Assembly (NCBI RefSeq): GCF_020520425.1
Contig: NC_079487.1
Coordinates: forward strand, 104,504,141-104,568,140
DNA from: Spinacia oleracea
Taxonomy: Eukaryota > Streptophyta > Magnoliopsida > Caryophyllales > Amaranthaceae
Length of the DNA stretch: 64,000 nt
Reading direction: 5' to 3'
A model generated the notes under the pieces. That model was given only the letters and a program-made list of their open reading frames with translations. It searched no databases and had not been told where the DNA came from. Below, piece after piece: positions 48,641-59,909 of the stretch (position 1 is its first letter; every line of letters begins with the position of its first letter). Made by a program: the position numbers and the translations under genes.

Positions 48641-49193
48641 GTATTTTGCCTTGAAAACCCCACATTTACAACAAAATAAAGTAAAGTAACTCCTATATTC
48701 TCCTAGTCGACCCTTGAGAATTGGTACACAACAATCTGGTATACCACTATTGTATTCGTGTATAATGAGCTCAGTTAGAATATAAACCCCCCTTTTTATT
48801 GTATTTGTATATAACGAGCTCAGTGACCTTAAAACTTAGCCCAGTCACATAATAATTGCACCATTGCTACGTTTTCCTTTCATGTGATTTACCCTTCATA
48901 TCATCACATTTATAAGAATTTGAGATAACTAAGCACGTTACTGTCATGATATTCCAGGTAAGGTACTTACTAAGGTGGATGAGTTGAAAGGAAAAGGAAA
49001 CAAAACACAATTCAACAATGTCATGTGGTATATATATAATGGTTTTATAATTACGAGTAAATAATGTAAGCTGTAATAAGAAGCAGAACATAGTTCAGTT
49101 ACCTTCAGTATCCTATAACAGAGATCGTCTTCGATGCATAAACTCCTAATTATGCATTTTCCTTTGTTCCTTCCATTGTTCATATTTAGTTAT

Positions 49194-49224
49194 CTACTGT
49201 CTGTCTGTCAGTCTGTCTGTCTGT
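49194..49224 (+). repeat. (CTGT)n microsatellite
   Basis: About seven ctgt units with one cagt interruption. It lies just downstream of the NFRKB-like gene, probably in or near its 3' UTR. Confidence 0.85.
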
Positions 49225-49264
49225 AATCTGTATCCCCTATACACACCTCCTCCTCTGTAACATC

Positions 49265-50857
49265 CTATCCGAGTCTGGATTGCCACCGTATAATCGTGGA
49301 CTGTCTACCAGTATCATCAAAATCTTCTTCCTCTCTATCACCATGCAAATACACCCAAAGCCTTCTCTGTCTATCAAACCTTACACAAGGATCTCGTTCA
49401 TAATGCAAACGATCAAGACCCCCACTCACAACTTGACTCATCTGTTCATCTGAAATACCCTTCACAAGGTACTGTGAGTCTCTGACAAGTACAGCAACAT
49501 CACCTCTTGTACCAATTCCACCAGGCAATCTAGCAGCTGCATCTCTAACAATAGTAAGGATTGTAATACTTGCAGGTCGATCACATTTCAGTAAATTATG
49601 ATCTCTTGCTCTTGTTGATATCTTCTCCCCACTTTTTCTTACAGGTGCAACACTAGATTTCCTCCCATCAGCTGCTGTATAAGCATATGCTTTGTCAGGA
49701 GTCATGTATCGAACCCTTTCCTCAGCGTGAAAATAGGCTCTAATCTCACTTATGCATGGTTTTATAGTAGGAGAACACCCCTTTCCTCTCAGATGACATG
49801 AAAATCTTTCCTTAAAACTCATCTTACTTAAACTCATTGATAATGGAGGAGGTGGAAGGTTAGCGCGCTGTTTAAGGGAATTCAGATTGATTTTAAGCCA
49901 ATCAGCAAAACAATCTACCATTTTAACCAACCCATTCTTTGGAATACCCCAAACTTTAGGTGCACACAAGGCTAAATGATCGTCGTCATCATCATCATCA
50001 TCCTTCTCTGATGGTAAACAAGGAATTGGACCAACCCATGACCACCCTTTCCGAGATTTATCATAAACCACTAGTTTCTTCCTCCCTTTTGCTACATGAG
50101 AAGAAAATATCCTCAAACACCCTCTGATTAAGTCCACAAGTCGAGCTTCACATTGCAGAATTCGAGTATCTCCTGGTCTTAATCTCACTTTCTCAACAAT
50201 TTCACCAACTGATAAAACTTCATGATCCAAGTTCAGAAGATTTTCCTTACTGTCATCATTTCCTGCATTGCAACTAGGAGAAACTAGTGCCAAGCGTACA
50301 GCAGATAACAGATGAATGATTGAAAACGAGCATTCTTTGTGAACACTGGGTGTAATCAAATCCGCATCTCCACCTTGACATTTCCTATACAGAATTTTAC
50401 TAGTCCAAGTATCACCACCATCATTACAACAAGTTCCTAAATGTGTTAAACCACAATATGAGCAACCCATCTTAAATTCCCTCTTCTTTTCCCTACCACC
50501 ACTAAATGCATCCAAACTGTTTGATAAAAGTCCACAATCATCATCCCTTAAACAACCCAGTTTTTTCCCAACTTCCTCAAAACCCCTGAAATTCCTTCCA
50601 TCGTGTGAATCAAAATCACTCTCAAAATCATCGTTTTTTGATGGAAACGAAACATCATTAGCCATTACTAATAGGGTTTCTGCAGCATAACTCACTTCGG
50701 ACGTGAAATCCATCTTAGAACAGCTAGTTTGCTCAACAAATTCATCATCTGAAGTAAAATTATTAAAATTACCAGTTTCACCAGTTAATGCCTGATTTTC
50801 GGAGGAAATTTCAGAAGATGGGTATTGGGTTTCTTCATTGCATTGTACTCCTAACAT
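49265..50857 (-). CDS. NFRKB-like winged-helix nuclear protein
   Basis: This is a single coding exon of 530 residues. The C-terminal region, about residues 425-515, has the winged-helix-like pattern of plant nuclear factor related to kappa-B-binding protein (NFRKB): ILTIVRDAAARLPGGIGTR, then LVRDSQYLV, then GLDRLHYERDPCV and LWVYLHGDREEED. The animal NFRKB is an INO80 chromatin-remodelling subunit. The N-terminal 400 residues are acidic and serine-rich with a cysteine cluster near 130-170 (CSYCG...CC). The protein is much shorter than full-length NFRKB and lacks its N-terminal half, like the short plant homologues. A nuclear chromatin role is inferred. The ATG is the first in the frame, and an 89-bp 5'-UTR intron (50887-50975) is supported by gtac...gcag borders. 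Confidence 0.8.
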   Translation of the reverse strand: MLGVQCNEETQYPSSEISSENQALTGETGNFNNFTSDDEFVEQTSCSKMDFTSEVSYAAETLLVMANDVSFPSKNDDFESDFDSHDGRNFRGFEEVGKKLGCLRDDDCGLLSNSLDAFSGGREKKREFKMGCSYCGLTHLGTCCNDGGDTWTSKILYRKCQGGDADLITPSVHKECSFSIIHLLSAVRLALVSPSCNAGNDDSKENLLNLDHEVLSVGEIVEKVRLRPGDTRILQCEARLVDLIRGCLRIFSSHVAKGRKKLVVYDKSRKGWSWVGPIPCLPSEKDDDDDDDDHLALCAPKVWGIPKNGLVKMVDCFADWLKINLNSLKQRANLPPPPLSMSLSKMSFKERFSCHLRGKGCSPTIKPCISEIRAYFHAEERVRYMTPDKAYAYTAADGRKSSVAPVRKSGEKISTRARDHNLLKCDRPASITILTIVRDAAARLPGGIGTRGDVAVLVRDSQYLVKGISDEQMSQVVSGGLDRLHYERDPCVRFDRQRRLWVYLHGDREEEDFDDTGRQSTIIRWQSRLG

Positions 50858-51170
50858 TGTGAGTATAATTTAATCCCACAAAAACCCTGCAAAAAATTTA
50901 AGCTATGATCAAAGATTAAGAGCGACACAGAAAGATGCTAGTGAAACTGATTACGGAAGAAGAAAATAACAGTACCTGGTAGCTAAAATCGATGGGAATT
51001 TGAGGAAATGTGTCCTTTTTTGCCAGATTTTGTTTACATAAAATGGATTGTAAACCCCCTTTTGTTGAGCAAGAAAGAAGAAATTGGAGCGGTTAAGCGA
51101 GGAGCGCTATATACATACTGACATACATGTAGTGGGAAAAGTTACAAGACCCGCCTTACTGCTCAGTAGT
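50858..51170 (-). promoter_or_regulatory. 5' UTR and promoter region of the NFRKB-like gene
   Basis: It contains the predicted 5'-UTR intron 50887-50975. The upstream part (50976-51090) is likely the first non-coding exon. A 5'-tatatagcgctcc motif on the minus strand near 51110 could be a core promoter. Confidence 0.4.
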
Positions 51171-51177
51171 GCTCAAG

Positions 51178-51198
51178 CGTTTCATTTCATTTCATTGC

Positions 51199-51231
<33 letters not shown>

Positions 51232-51240
51232 CTTTTTTTA
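51178..51240 (+). repeat. Poly(T) and (TTTCA) simple repeat
   Basis: ttcatttcatttcatt is followed by a run of more than 25 T residues with single C interruptions. Length may vary between individuals. Confidence 0.9.
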
Positions 51241-51302
51241 AATTTAAGTTAGACGTGGAGTGGAAAATATCGTGTGCAACCGTTGTGTTTCGTAGGTTTA
51301 AT

Positions 51303-51992
51303 CTGGGAAGCACGGACACGCCATTAGGCTGCCGTGTCCCGTGTCCGACACGTATTGGACACCGATACGCCTTGGACACGCGGAAATATGTGCCCGACAT
51401 GCAAAATCACGTGTCCAATTTTTTTTTTTAAAAATTAGGACACGAGACACACGACCGGATACACGATGGACACGTCTTGAATACATATTTCAATATAAAT
51501 TAATATTTCAGATTGCTATCTCTTTTTTACAATTCATTCGAAGGTCTCCTGAGCAATCAACAACCTTCATAAATATAGATCGGATTCACAAGCCACCATG
51601 ACATTAATTACGCTCTCCTTTGTGGGTTACTCCATCCATCATATGAATCTGATCTTATGTTTATGAAGGCTTGGTGTTCATTCACATTTCACAACAATCT
51701 CCGTCTACTTTCTAGGAGGAGTGAAAGTTATTACAAAGGAAGAAAAAAAATGAGGGATGTGAGAGGAGATGATTATCATGTCATTTTTTGTAGTATAGTT
51801 TAATTTTCTTATTTGAATGTCGTCAATAAATTTAGTTACTTTTTGCATTATTTTATTAATGATTTTAATTTTCTTTGATATATTATATTATTTTAATATT
51901 ATTTCCCGTGTCCCCATGTCCGTCATTTCTAAGATGGCGTATCCCCGTACCCGTATTGTGTCCGTGTCCACATCCGTTTTGGTGCAACCTAG
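51303..51992. mobile_element. hAT-type MITE, 690 bp
   Basis: Ends ctgggaagcacgg and, in reverse complement, ctaggttgcacca form an imperfect TIR. The 8-bp duplication ggtttaat flanks it at 51295-51302 and 51993-52000. Terminal regions are rich in gtgtccg/cggacac words, as in 47126-47559. No transposase is present. Confidence 0.8.
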
Positions 51993-52090
51993 GGTTTAAT
52001 ACGCCATCATCAAGTAAACAAATATTAATGATACTTTTCCGTAATTTTTTAACAGGGAACTTGTTGAACGGTGATTTACAGATGAACTAA

Positions 52091-52114
52091 TTAGTGTTCC
52101 GGGCGATGCCCCGG
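52091..52114 (-). mobile_element. Helitron-like 3' terminus
   Basis: On the minus strand the hairpin ccggggcatcgcccgg (52099-52114) is followed by aacactaa and a T, that is CTAA as the CTRR terminus. The hairpin is nearly identical to the one at 2391-2406, so both belong to one Helitron family. I could not find the 5' end. Confidence 0.5.
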
Positions 52115-52119
52115 AGTGT

Positions 52120-53317
52120 TGCATATAGTTTGATTTTTTATTTTTTTTCATTTTAAATTTATTTATAATTTTTTTTATATACAGAGTATGCAATTCGAGA
52201 ATAATATGAATTGCATTATATATATAGTTTAAAAATAAAATTGGTTAACCAACAATTGTTGAACTAAAATTTTGAGTAATTTTATTTGTATAATTTTTTT
52301 TTATATATAATACTATACTTACAACTTATAAAAGAAATACAATTGTACATTGAGTTACAAAGGCGAAATACATTTAGAGGAAAAAAAACACATTTGGGCA
52401 TTAAATTTTTATACGATTTTTCTCCTTTTTAGTTATTTTAGAGTCCCAAGTTGTATTGTTGGAGTGATGGTAAAACTAATCCTTAACAAATAATAGGCGG
52501 AGTATTTAACTTAACTATAGGGGAAAATAACATCCGAATGACCTAATAATTTTTAAATAAGAATATAAGGAATGTCAATTTCATGATGGTCGGCCTTGAT
52601 GCACCTCACTCTCACCGCTTTCGATGTTGGGATCGGTTGGTTCACATCCTAAGTGGCTAGTGGCAACATATGTAGAATGTAGTGCATATAGTGGAGAGTC
52701 GGCTTGCTCTAGGTTCGAGTGGGACATTGTATAAGAGCCTGTTCTGATGATTATTAACCAGCCTTGGAACGGAAAAAGAAGAAAAAAATAAGGAGGTGTG
52801 TATGTTTTCTTTTTCAATATGTAAGAAAGAAAGAACCTTATTAAATCAGCACCTATCACGAGTTAATCAGTCCAACTACACATGTTTTTGTTTGAGTCAC
52901 TCCCAAGCATTTCGCAGTTGATGGAGCTCAACCCTGTAAGTCTGTAACCTCCAAGTCAAAAGGTGAGTACCCACGAACTCCACCAACTTATGTTGGTTTT
53001 TATTTTTACTAGGTAAGAAGAAAAAACCCTACTTATCACAATTTTTTTTCTTTTTGCCAATCTCTAGTGTTCAGATCTTTATAATCAACAAGGCTAATAA
53101 GATAGTTCATCCAAATGATGCAATGACTCAACTAAAACCAATATATCTTGATACACAATTTGCATTTCAGCCACCACTATACACAAAAAAGAGACGAAAG
53201 AAACACAAAGACAACATAATCCCAAGTTTCCAACCATCAGGAGGTAGCTACTCTAAATTTTCAATTTGCATTTCAGCCAGTTGCTGTCTTTTAGTCCATT
53301 TGCCTGTTACACATCCA
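52120..53317. other. Intergenic, nothing recognised
   Basis: AT-rich sequence. Minus-strand frame 52581-52859 has no domain. The last 150 bp before 53318 are probably the 3' UTR of the Tudor-like gene. Confidence 0.5.
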
Positions 53318-53869
53318 TCAATCTGTGTCGACCAAGTTCCTTGAAGGGGGCCTACCTCTACGACCCCGAGTTTTCCCCCCACGTTTTATCTCCGTAGCTA
53401 CATTTGTCTCAATTCCAGGTTCAGATTTCTGGCTCTTGTGTATCATCTTCAATGCTAATGATTTCAGAGGCATGGTTATGTCCAATGGTTGAAGCACATC
53501 CTGCAACTCATGCCACTCAAGATCTTCCAAATCACCATCCTCGTACACAACTCTGTACCACCCGGATTCTTTGTCAAATTCAGTCACTCTACCCAAATAA
53601 TATCTCCCATCAAATAGTTTTTCTACTTTTCTTCCCTCTAGCCATTCGCCAAAACCAGTATTTTTTCGCTTTCCAGTATCAGAAGCAGAATTGCAAAGTT
53701 TTACGGTACTTGGTGTTCTGTCTGCTAGATCAATGCCTTGGATTATATTGCCATCCTCCACAACAGGTACATCAGGGACACCATTAATCACTACAGCTGG
53801 TTCTCCAGGCAAATCATAAACGCCAGCTGACAGAGACTCCAAGTTGCTATCACAACATGTTCCTTCCAT
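53318..53869 (-). CDS. Small Tudor-like and AT-hook protein
   Basis: A 183-residue protein in one coding exon. Residues about 78-128 form a Tudor-like barrel: GRKVEKLFDGRYYLGRV, then WYRVVYEDGDLEDLEWHEL. The pattern YxGxVxxxDxxxxxYxVxYEDGDxE is typical of plant chromatin-reader Tudor domains. A C-terminal GRRGRPPSR (about 170-178) is an AT-hook that binds the minor groove of AT-rich DNA. The N-terminal 65 residues are acidic and probably unstructured. Such a two-module protein would read histone marks and bind DNA in the nucleus, but its targets are unknown. I do not recognise a gene symbol. Upstream sites suggest a 2.7-kb 5'-UTR intron. Confidence 0.75.
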   Translation of the reverse strand: MEGTCCDSNLESLSAGVYDLPGEPAVVINGVPDVPVVEDGNIIQGIDLADRTPSTVKLCNSASDTGKRKNTGFGEWLEGRKVEKLFDGRYYLGRVTEFDKESGWYRVVYEDGDLEDLEWHELQDVLQPLDITMPLKSLALKMIHKSQKSEPGIETNVATEIKRGGKTRGRRGRPPSRNLVDTD

Positions 53870-53902
53870 TCCGAAAATATTGGTTCAAAGACTTAACCAG
53901 AG

Positions 53903-56636
53903 CTACAAGCAGTAAAGTTCACAATTGGCATGGTAACCAATGGGGCTACCCAGACATTTATGAGGGGTGTTTACTTTCTATAGATTTGCTTCATTGTTTG
54001 CACATGATTTTGAATCAGACATAGACCGCAACATCTATAAGAAACATTAACCAAGTCAGCAGAAATTGATTCAGACTTTATCCCATACAAGGATGAAAAG
54101 CAAAATGGAACGGGAAAAGATAGGATGATGCAGATAATAACTTCTACTTATAGCATGACTGCATGAGATCAACTCAAATGTCGTATGCACTAGTGTTTCA
54201 TTTATCCCGTGACACCTATTTGAGAAGCGAATATGTGAAAGCAAATCATTGTACTTGAGAAGCGAATATGTGAAAGCAAATCATTCTTAAAAATGAGCCT
54301 AAACTGTATCAGAATTCAGAGGTTATTGGCAGGAGGTACAATAATGCTGATGGGAAGAAATTTCTATCCACGATACTGCCCAAACTACTAAGACTGTAAA
54401 AGAGCTATATCCCAACTTTGAATTCCTACTTGACAGACCTGTAAAAAAGCTATATACCAAACTACTAAGACTGTAAAAGAGCTATATCCTAACTTTGAAT
54501 TCCTATCACAATCTCCAAAAGCTTCAAGGTGCTCCTTATGATTATAGGATAACAGACAAAACACATGCAGCAATGCAACTTGCATCCACAGCCACAGATT
54601 TGATCCATAAATGGAGAAGTCTGGTACCTATTTAACGATTAAGAAGATAACAAATAAAGAAGAAAAATGAGAAGTAAATAGGCCAGAGGTCGGAATATTG
54701 GACATACAGGGTAGCTCCATGTGAAGGTAGCCAGGTGAGGATGAAAAAGATCACACTGGAGGAATGAAGCGGTACACAACCGAGCAATTTGGGAACTGGA
54801 GGGACAGAGGGATAAAGACTAGAGAGAGAAAAACAGAGGAAGGGTGCACTTTTGGGCGTTCTAATAAACGGCCAGCTGAAGCATGTGCACGGGCATACAA
54901 TAAATGTGGTTTTATAAGGGTCAGAAAACTGTAAAGGGTTCCCTCCCCTTTAAAGCAGCTTGAAACCTAGTCAACCAATCAAAACGAGTGAGGCTAAGTG
55001 TATGTTCAGTTCACCTAAAGTGATGAGGTCCAATTCATTCTAGTATGGTCTAAAATGGTAACAGGTAAATGCAACAACGTACCAAAGCCTTAGTCCCAAA
55101 GTACCATGAATATAAGCCTTCTAAGAAAACAATGATTTGATCTAATCATGGTATTCTGGTCTGAAAATAAACTGACATTGTGAAATAAATATTGTTCACA
55201 TAAGGTGATCAGATCTTTTAGTTAATTTTTGTTTGGTTGAAATAAGGTGGAAAAATTATAGTTCTCATATACAATGATATGAATAATATGATCCAACGTG
55301 GTCTGATCTTCCTAAGTACCAAAATTAAAGTTATACGGAGTATCATTGTATCAATCTGCACCTAGCTTGTAGTTTCAGAGTTGGTATTTCACAGCTAAAC
55401 ATTATTAATAACCATATACAGTATTACATAAGAAGCAGAACAAAACCCAAACAAAGATGAATCCAAAATAGTAAGGCATTGAACAACTACAAAAAATCTG
55501 GCCAGTACAACCTTTAAACAAGTCATGACTTAAGATCGACTACATTGTGATAGGTTAAATTGCAAAATGAAAAGTTTCACATACTAAGGCCAGTCAACAA
55601 CTTAAACTAAGTACAGAGTAATATCATATCATATCAAGTTATCAACCAAGAAGAAAAAAGCGATCCCTCCTTAGACAGGTTGTGATTTTCCTATAGTTCT
55701 TTCCATATCTTTAATATTTTTGGCGAGTTCGGATCCTCTAGAGTTTTAATAAAACTCTACAAGGTAGAGTTGTATCTAAACCATACATTTTAAAATCAAT
55801 AGCTCATATTAGTGGGAAGGGGATATCAAGGAGTGGATATCAATGAGAAAAAATAGGGGGAATTTGGGAAAGATAATAGCCATTGATTTTTCATTCAATG
55901 GTTGATATTGCTCAAACTCTATCTTGTAGAGTTATTTTAGAACTCTAGAGGGTCCAAAACCATTTTTGGCACTCTTTTATCTTTTTTTAGGGTTTATTTA
56001 TTAAGTTTAAATTCTTCAAGGATTAATTCCCCCTAATAAACACAGTTGATAGGAACTTTGAGCTTGCATGTGGCGAGAATATTTCAAAAGGGAACGATTG
56101 AATCCGAGCAGCAAAAATTTTCTCCAACCAGTATTTTATTAAGAGTGATGGTATTTATTTTTTATGTTATTTTAGGGAGACCTCACAATTGAACAACAAG
56201 GCAGCTACATGAACAACAAGCCAGATGCTATGCAGCTTTGTATAGACACCAATGTGTTATAATCCAACTCGTTTATCTCAATTCTATCCCATTTTCTCAC
56301 TGCTACAGACGAAGAACACTATCAACTACGGAGTACAACATCTTCAAAAAAAATTATCAAACTCTTTTGAGCATTTCATCGAGCATGTGGTATGCAATAT
56401 AGAAAATTCTTGAACAACTCAATAACACAGTGAAATTTTACTTAACATTCAACAATACATGAAAATCAATGAACGAAAACACCAATATTAACCAAAGGCC
56501 AGGAAAATATAGATGAAAATACGAACATATTTGAAGCAGAACAGCCAACTTATAAATTAGGGTTGATTAAATTCAAAAAATAAATTGAAAGAACAAGATT
56601 AAGAAATTATGAAAAAATACAAGTAGAAAACTTACA
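53903..56636 (-). other. Predicted long 5'-UTR intron of the Tudor-like gene
   Basis: On the minus strand a CT-rich leader (56640-56740) ends at the donor tttct|gtaagt, and the acceptor ttgtag|ctctgg lies 33 bp before the ATG. A second CT-rich leader near 54780-54850, with a donor-like ct|gtatgt near 54708, could be an alternative first exon. The interval contains a 35-bp tandem repeat (54221 and 54256), a 77-bp repeat (54381 and 54458) and a MITE. Confidence 0.45.
55725..55961. mobile_element. Mutator-type MITE, 237 bp
   Basis: Ends gagttcggatcctctagagtt and, in reverse complement, ggttttggaccctctagagtt begin arms that match inward for about 45 bp. A perfect 9-bp duplication, atttttggc, flanks it at 55716-55724 and 55962-55970. 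The 9-bp size is the Mutator hallmark. Confidence 0.88.
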
Positions 56637-56744
56637 GAAACGGTGAAATCTTGAGATTCAATCGAATTTGGGAGTACGGTCAAAGAAGATAGAGGGGAGA
56701 AAGAAGGAAAGGGAGAGAAAGAGAGGGGGCGGTGCAATTGTTTG

Positions 56745-57191
56745 AGGGGGAAACGGTAATTACCCCTACATAACGGTTACCCTTACCACATACGGAGTAC
56801 TAAAATGTCAAAACAAACAACTCCAAACGTAAACGGTTATTAACTTATTTTTGTTGGGTGCAAATCGTGCAATTGTGTCGAGGCGAGGAGATTCGAATTT
56901 GAGATCTATTATAAATGTTATTTGAATCCGTTGTCAACTCTTAATATTTACATATCAAACATGTCTAGATTATTAAAACAACTTTTGAAAGATTAGTTGC
57001 TTTAGTGGATTATGTAATTACTTTTCTATATTATGAGTGATTTTAAAGAGATCATTTTGAATGAAAAGGAAAAAATTATCACTAAGAAATAAACGATTTG
57101 GTAATTTTATATTTACCTTACAAACCACTTGATTGTTTTTTTTTTTGAAACTATGGAAAAAAATGTGCAAAAAAATGAATTATATAGGGAA
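56745..57191. other. Intergenic, nothing recognised
   Basis: AT-rich sequence upstream of the Tudor-like gene. It contains atacggagta-type words but no gene or transposon end I can support. Confidence 0.5.
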
Positions 57192-59106
57192 TCTATATTA
57201 TTAAAGCGGAGTAATGAGGAATACGAGGGCTCCAAAACCTCAATCATTATCTCTCCTGCATTGTTATTTAAGAAATTTAAACAATTAAAAAGAAAAAAAA
57301 AAAACAAATCAACAAATTAAAGTCTTCACGCACATTAATTGGGAGACTATATTGGAAATAAAAATAATCAAGATATTGGACATGAAATAATTAGAAAACA
57401 ATTTTAAAATTCACTATAAAATATTGTCAGAAATATATGGTAAAATATCGAATTATACAGATTACACAATACAAAAATTGAAAAAGAACATTATCAGACA
57501 TGTCTACAATATGGAGTCTAGCTACTTCACAAAATTAAAAAGTTGTGTTTATGTTAATGGGTTCATCAATTCAAGCTGTCTAACAGGGAATTTGTGTAAC
57601 TCATTAAGTTTGTGAATTTGCAAACGATTTTGTGTAATTCCTAATCACTAACCAGTGAACCAATCTTCGGATAGTAGGTTTCACATTATTGGTTTGAAAA
57701 ATTACGAGCAGACCATTTAGTTAATATTAATAATATAGATGTGATGCATTAGCACGAGCAAATTTTATGACATTGTTCAACATATATTATTAATAGTTTA
57801 TGTCTAATAATTATCTTACCGTTTATATATTTTTGTTCAGATGCAATTGTCCTGGTACTCTATGTGTTCGAAATAAGTATTGTAGGAGTAGGTAGACAAT
57901 TCCTGTGAGAATGAGTTATTGTGCAACACATAGCACAAGGTAGAATTTTATTAATGTTCGTGGTTGTTTTTATTTTTTACAAATTAAGTAATTTCAAAAA
58001 TGATTTATTACTCTTTATATTATTTGAAAACATTGGAAACATGAGACTAATTTATGGGATAAGTCTGTCATTGATTAAGGCCGTTTTTTTTCATTCAATT
58101 CAATGAGCTGAAAAAGGATCATGTTTTAGGTGCATCTGTGATAGTTGTGGCAGACTATCATGGTAAATCTTAACAAAATCACAATTAACATGTTGCTCTT
58201 AAAGTAATTAATTTTTAAAATTAGTCTTCCTTCTCCATTTATAGTATCCACATAGTCAATTTTATTAGTATCAAATGTTTTTGGACCATCATTGATCTAG
58301 AACTTAATTTTGATAATTTTTAAGCTGTTGGTTGTAATGCAAAAATAAAAAAATAAAATTAGAGTGTTTAACCTTTATTCCCTAAATAATCAGTTGCTTT
58401 CCCACCTTGGTTGTGGTTGAGGTTTGTTTGTCACGGTATAGCCGTGGAACACTCTGATTAATTGCGAGTGAAAAGCAAACTCGTAGGTGCAAGAGTTTGG
58501 AAGGTAGCAAAATACTTTACCTATCTTATATTTCCTATTTGCTCCTTGATTAAGAAAAGAAAAGAAAAGGTCAACCAAAACTTCTTATTATTCATAATTG
58601 CTGTCGAGGAGTATATATAATATACTTGGGTGCTTCGTAAAAATAGATATACGACACACGTAATATTAACCCTAAACACAAACCTTAAACCCTAATAGAG
58701 ATCTGAGCAGTTCTTGAGCAGTTCCACCTTTTAAGTTCGGGTGCACGGATTTGAAGGAGAGTTGTGTTAACCTTGGGGGGCATTCGTCACTTGAGAGCCT
58801 GTACCGGTAGTGGCGAAATTTGCTTCTAAGTCAGTGGCCTTCATACCACGGCGCAACTATTTTTCCTATATGATTTATAATCGGGTAACATCTTATATGA
58901 CTATTAATCGTAAATTCTTGATCTCAAGAGTTATTTTTCCTACATAAGCTTCTTACTTCGGGTTTTAAATTTTGTTTAAAACACATGCATTAATATTTAG
59001 ATACGTTATTGATTTTCCACACAATAAACATTGTAGTTAACATCATCGTCTATGAGATTTTTATATTCTTTTATAGGTCCCGTGTAATAATACGGGCATA
59101 TACTAG
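57192..59106 (+). mobile_element. Non-autonomous Helitron, about 1.9 kb
   Basis: The 5' end tctatattattaaagcgg follows an A. The 3' end is a hairpin (cccgtgtaataatacggg, 59079-59096), then CTAG at 59103-59106 and a T. Both termini and the A/T insertion site fit Helitrons. The interior has no helicase or replicase, only short unassigned frames and an LTR-like phrase near 58700-58870, which may be captured sequence. Confidence 0.7.
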
Positions 59107-59259
59107 TATTGATTATAAAAAATGATAGAAGTACGAATTTTCTATATATATATAGATTCATATAAATAAGAATGTCAATTTTAGTAAGAAACAAAAGGAA
59201 GTATTGTGGACCTTGTGGTACACAAATTAGTGAATAATAAAAATTTTATTTACCTTGTA

Positions 59260-59530
59260 CTCCCTCCGTCCCGCAATGCTTGCAACGTTTTGTTTGGACA
59301 TGCTTGCCAATGCACAACTTTAACCACTAATATCTTTAACTACATATTATAAAAACTTATAAAATATTAATATTTTGATAATATATATTAAGATAAAGCC
59401 AACAATATATTATATACTCCGTATATATACTAACATTTGTTTTCACATACTTGAAATAAAATAGGTTCAAAGTTAATTATGGGAATAGTGCAAAAAGTGA
59501 ATCCGTTTCGAGTATTTCGAGATGGGAGAG
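59260..59530. mobile_element. Stowaway-like MITE
   Basis: The left end ctccctccgtcccgcaatg is the classical Stowaway terminus. The right end (reverse complement ctctcccatctcgaaatac) is diverged. TA flanks both sides (59258-59259 and 59531-59532). Confidence 0.65.
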
Positions 59531-59909
59531 TAAGAAAAACCATTACTCAGTATTTGCCATCCAAGTCGTCAACAAAACCGGCGTGAAATGTGGTGAACAC
59601 AAACAAAACCAAACAACTTTTCAAAAATATTAAAATTAATTGGAATGGCAGTTAAATTTTGCGCCTTCCCCCAAAATTGCCGCGCTAATATGGCATTTCT
59701 GCATAACAATAACAGAAAAACAAAAATTAAATCCTCAAAAATCACCACCACCATCAAATCCAGGCAAAAACCTAATAGCCTCAGATCACCATTCTCCGGC
59801 CGATCTCTTCATTTCCGATCTTATTCATCGCCGGTCTCCGACAGAGACGATGAACATGAACCCAGAAATCGATAATGGAAAATCTTAACCTAACTCGGTA
59901 GAACGAAAA

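Noticed and set aside
55725-55961. Possible regulatory hairpin in the 5'-UTR intron of the Tudor-like gene
   Set aside because: A perfect 9-bp duplication shows it is a MITE insertion, so no regulatory claim is made.
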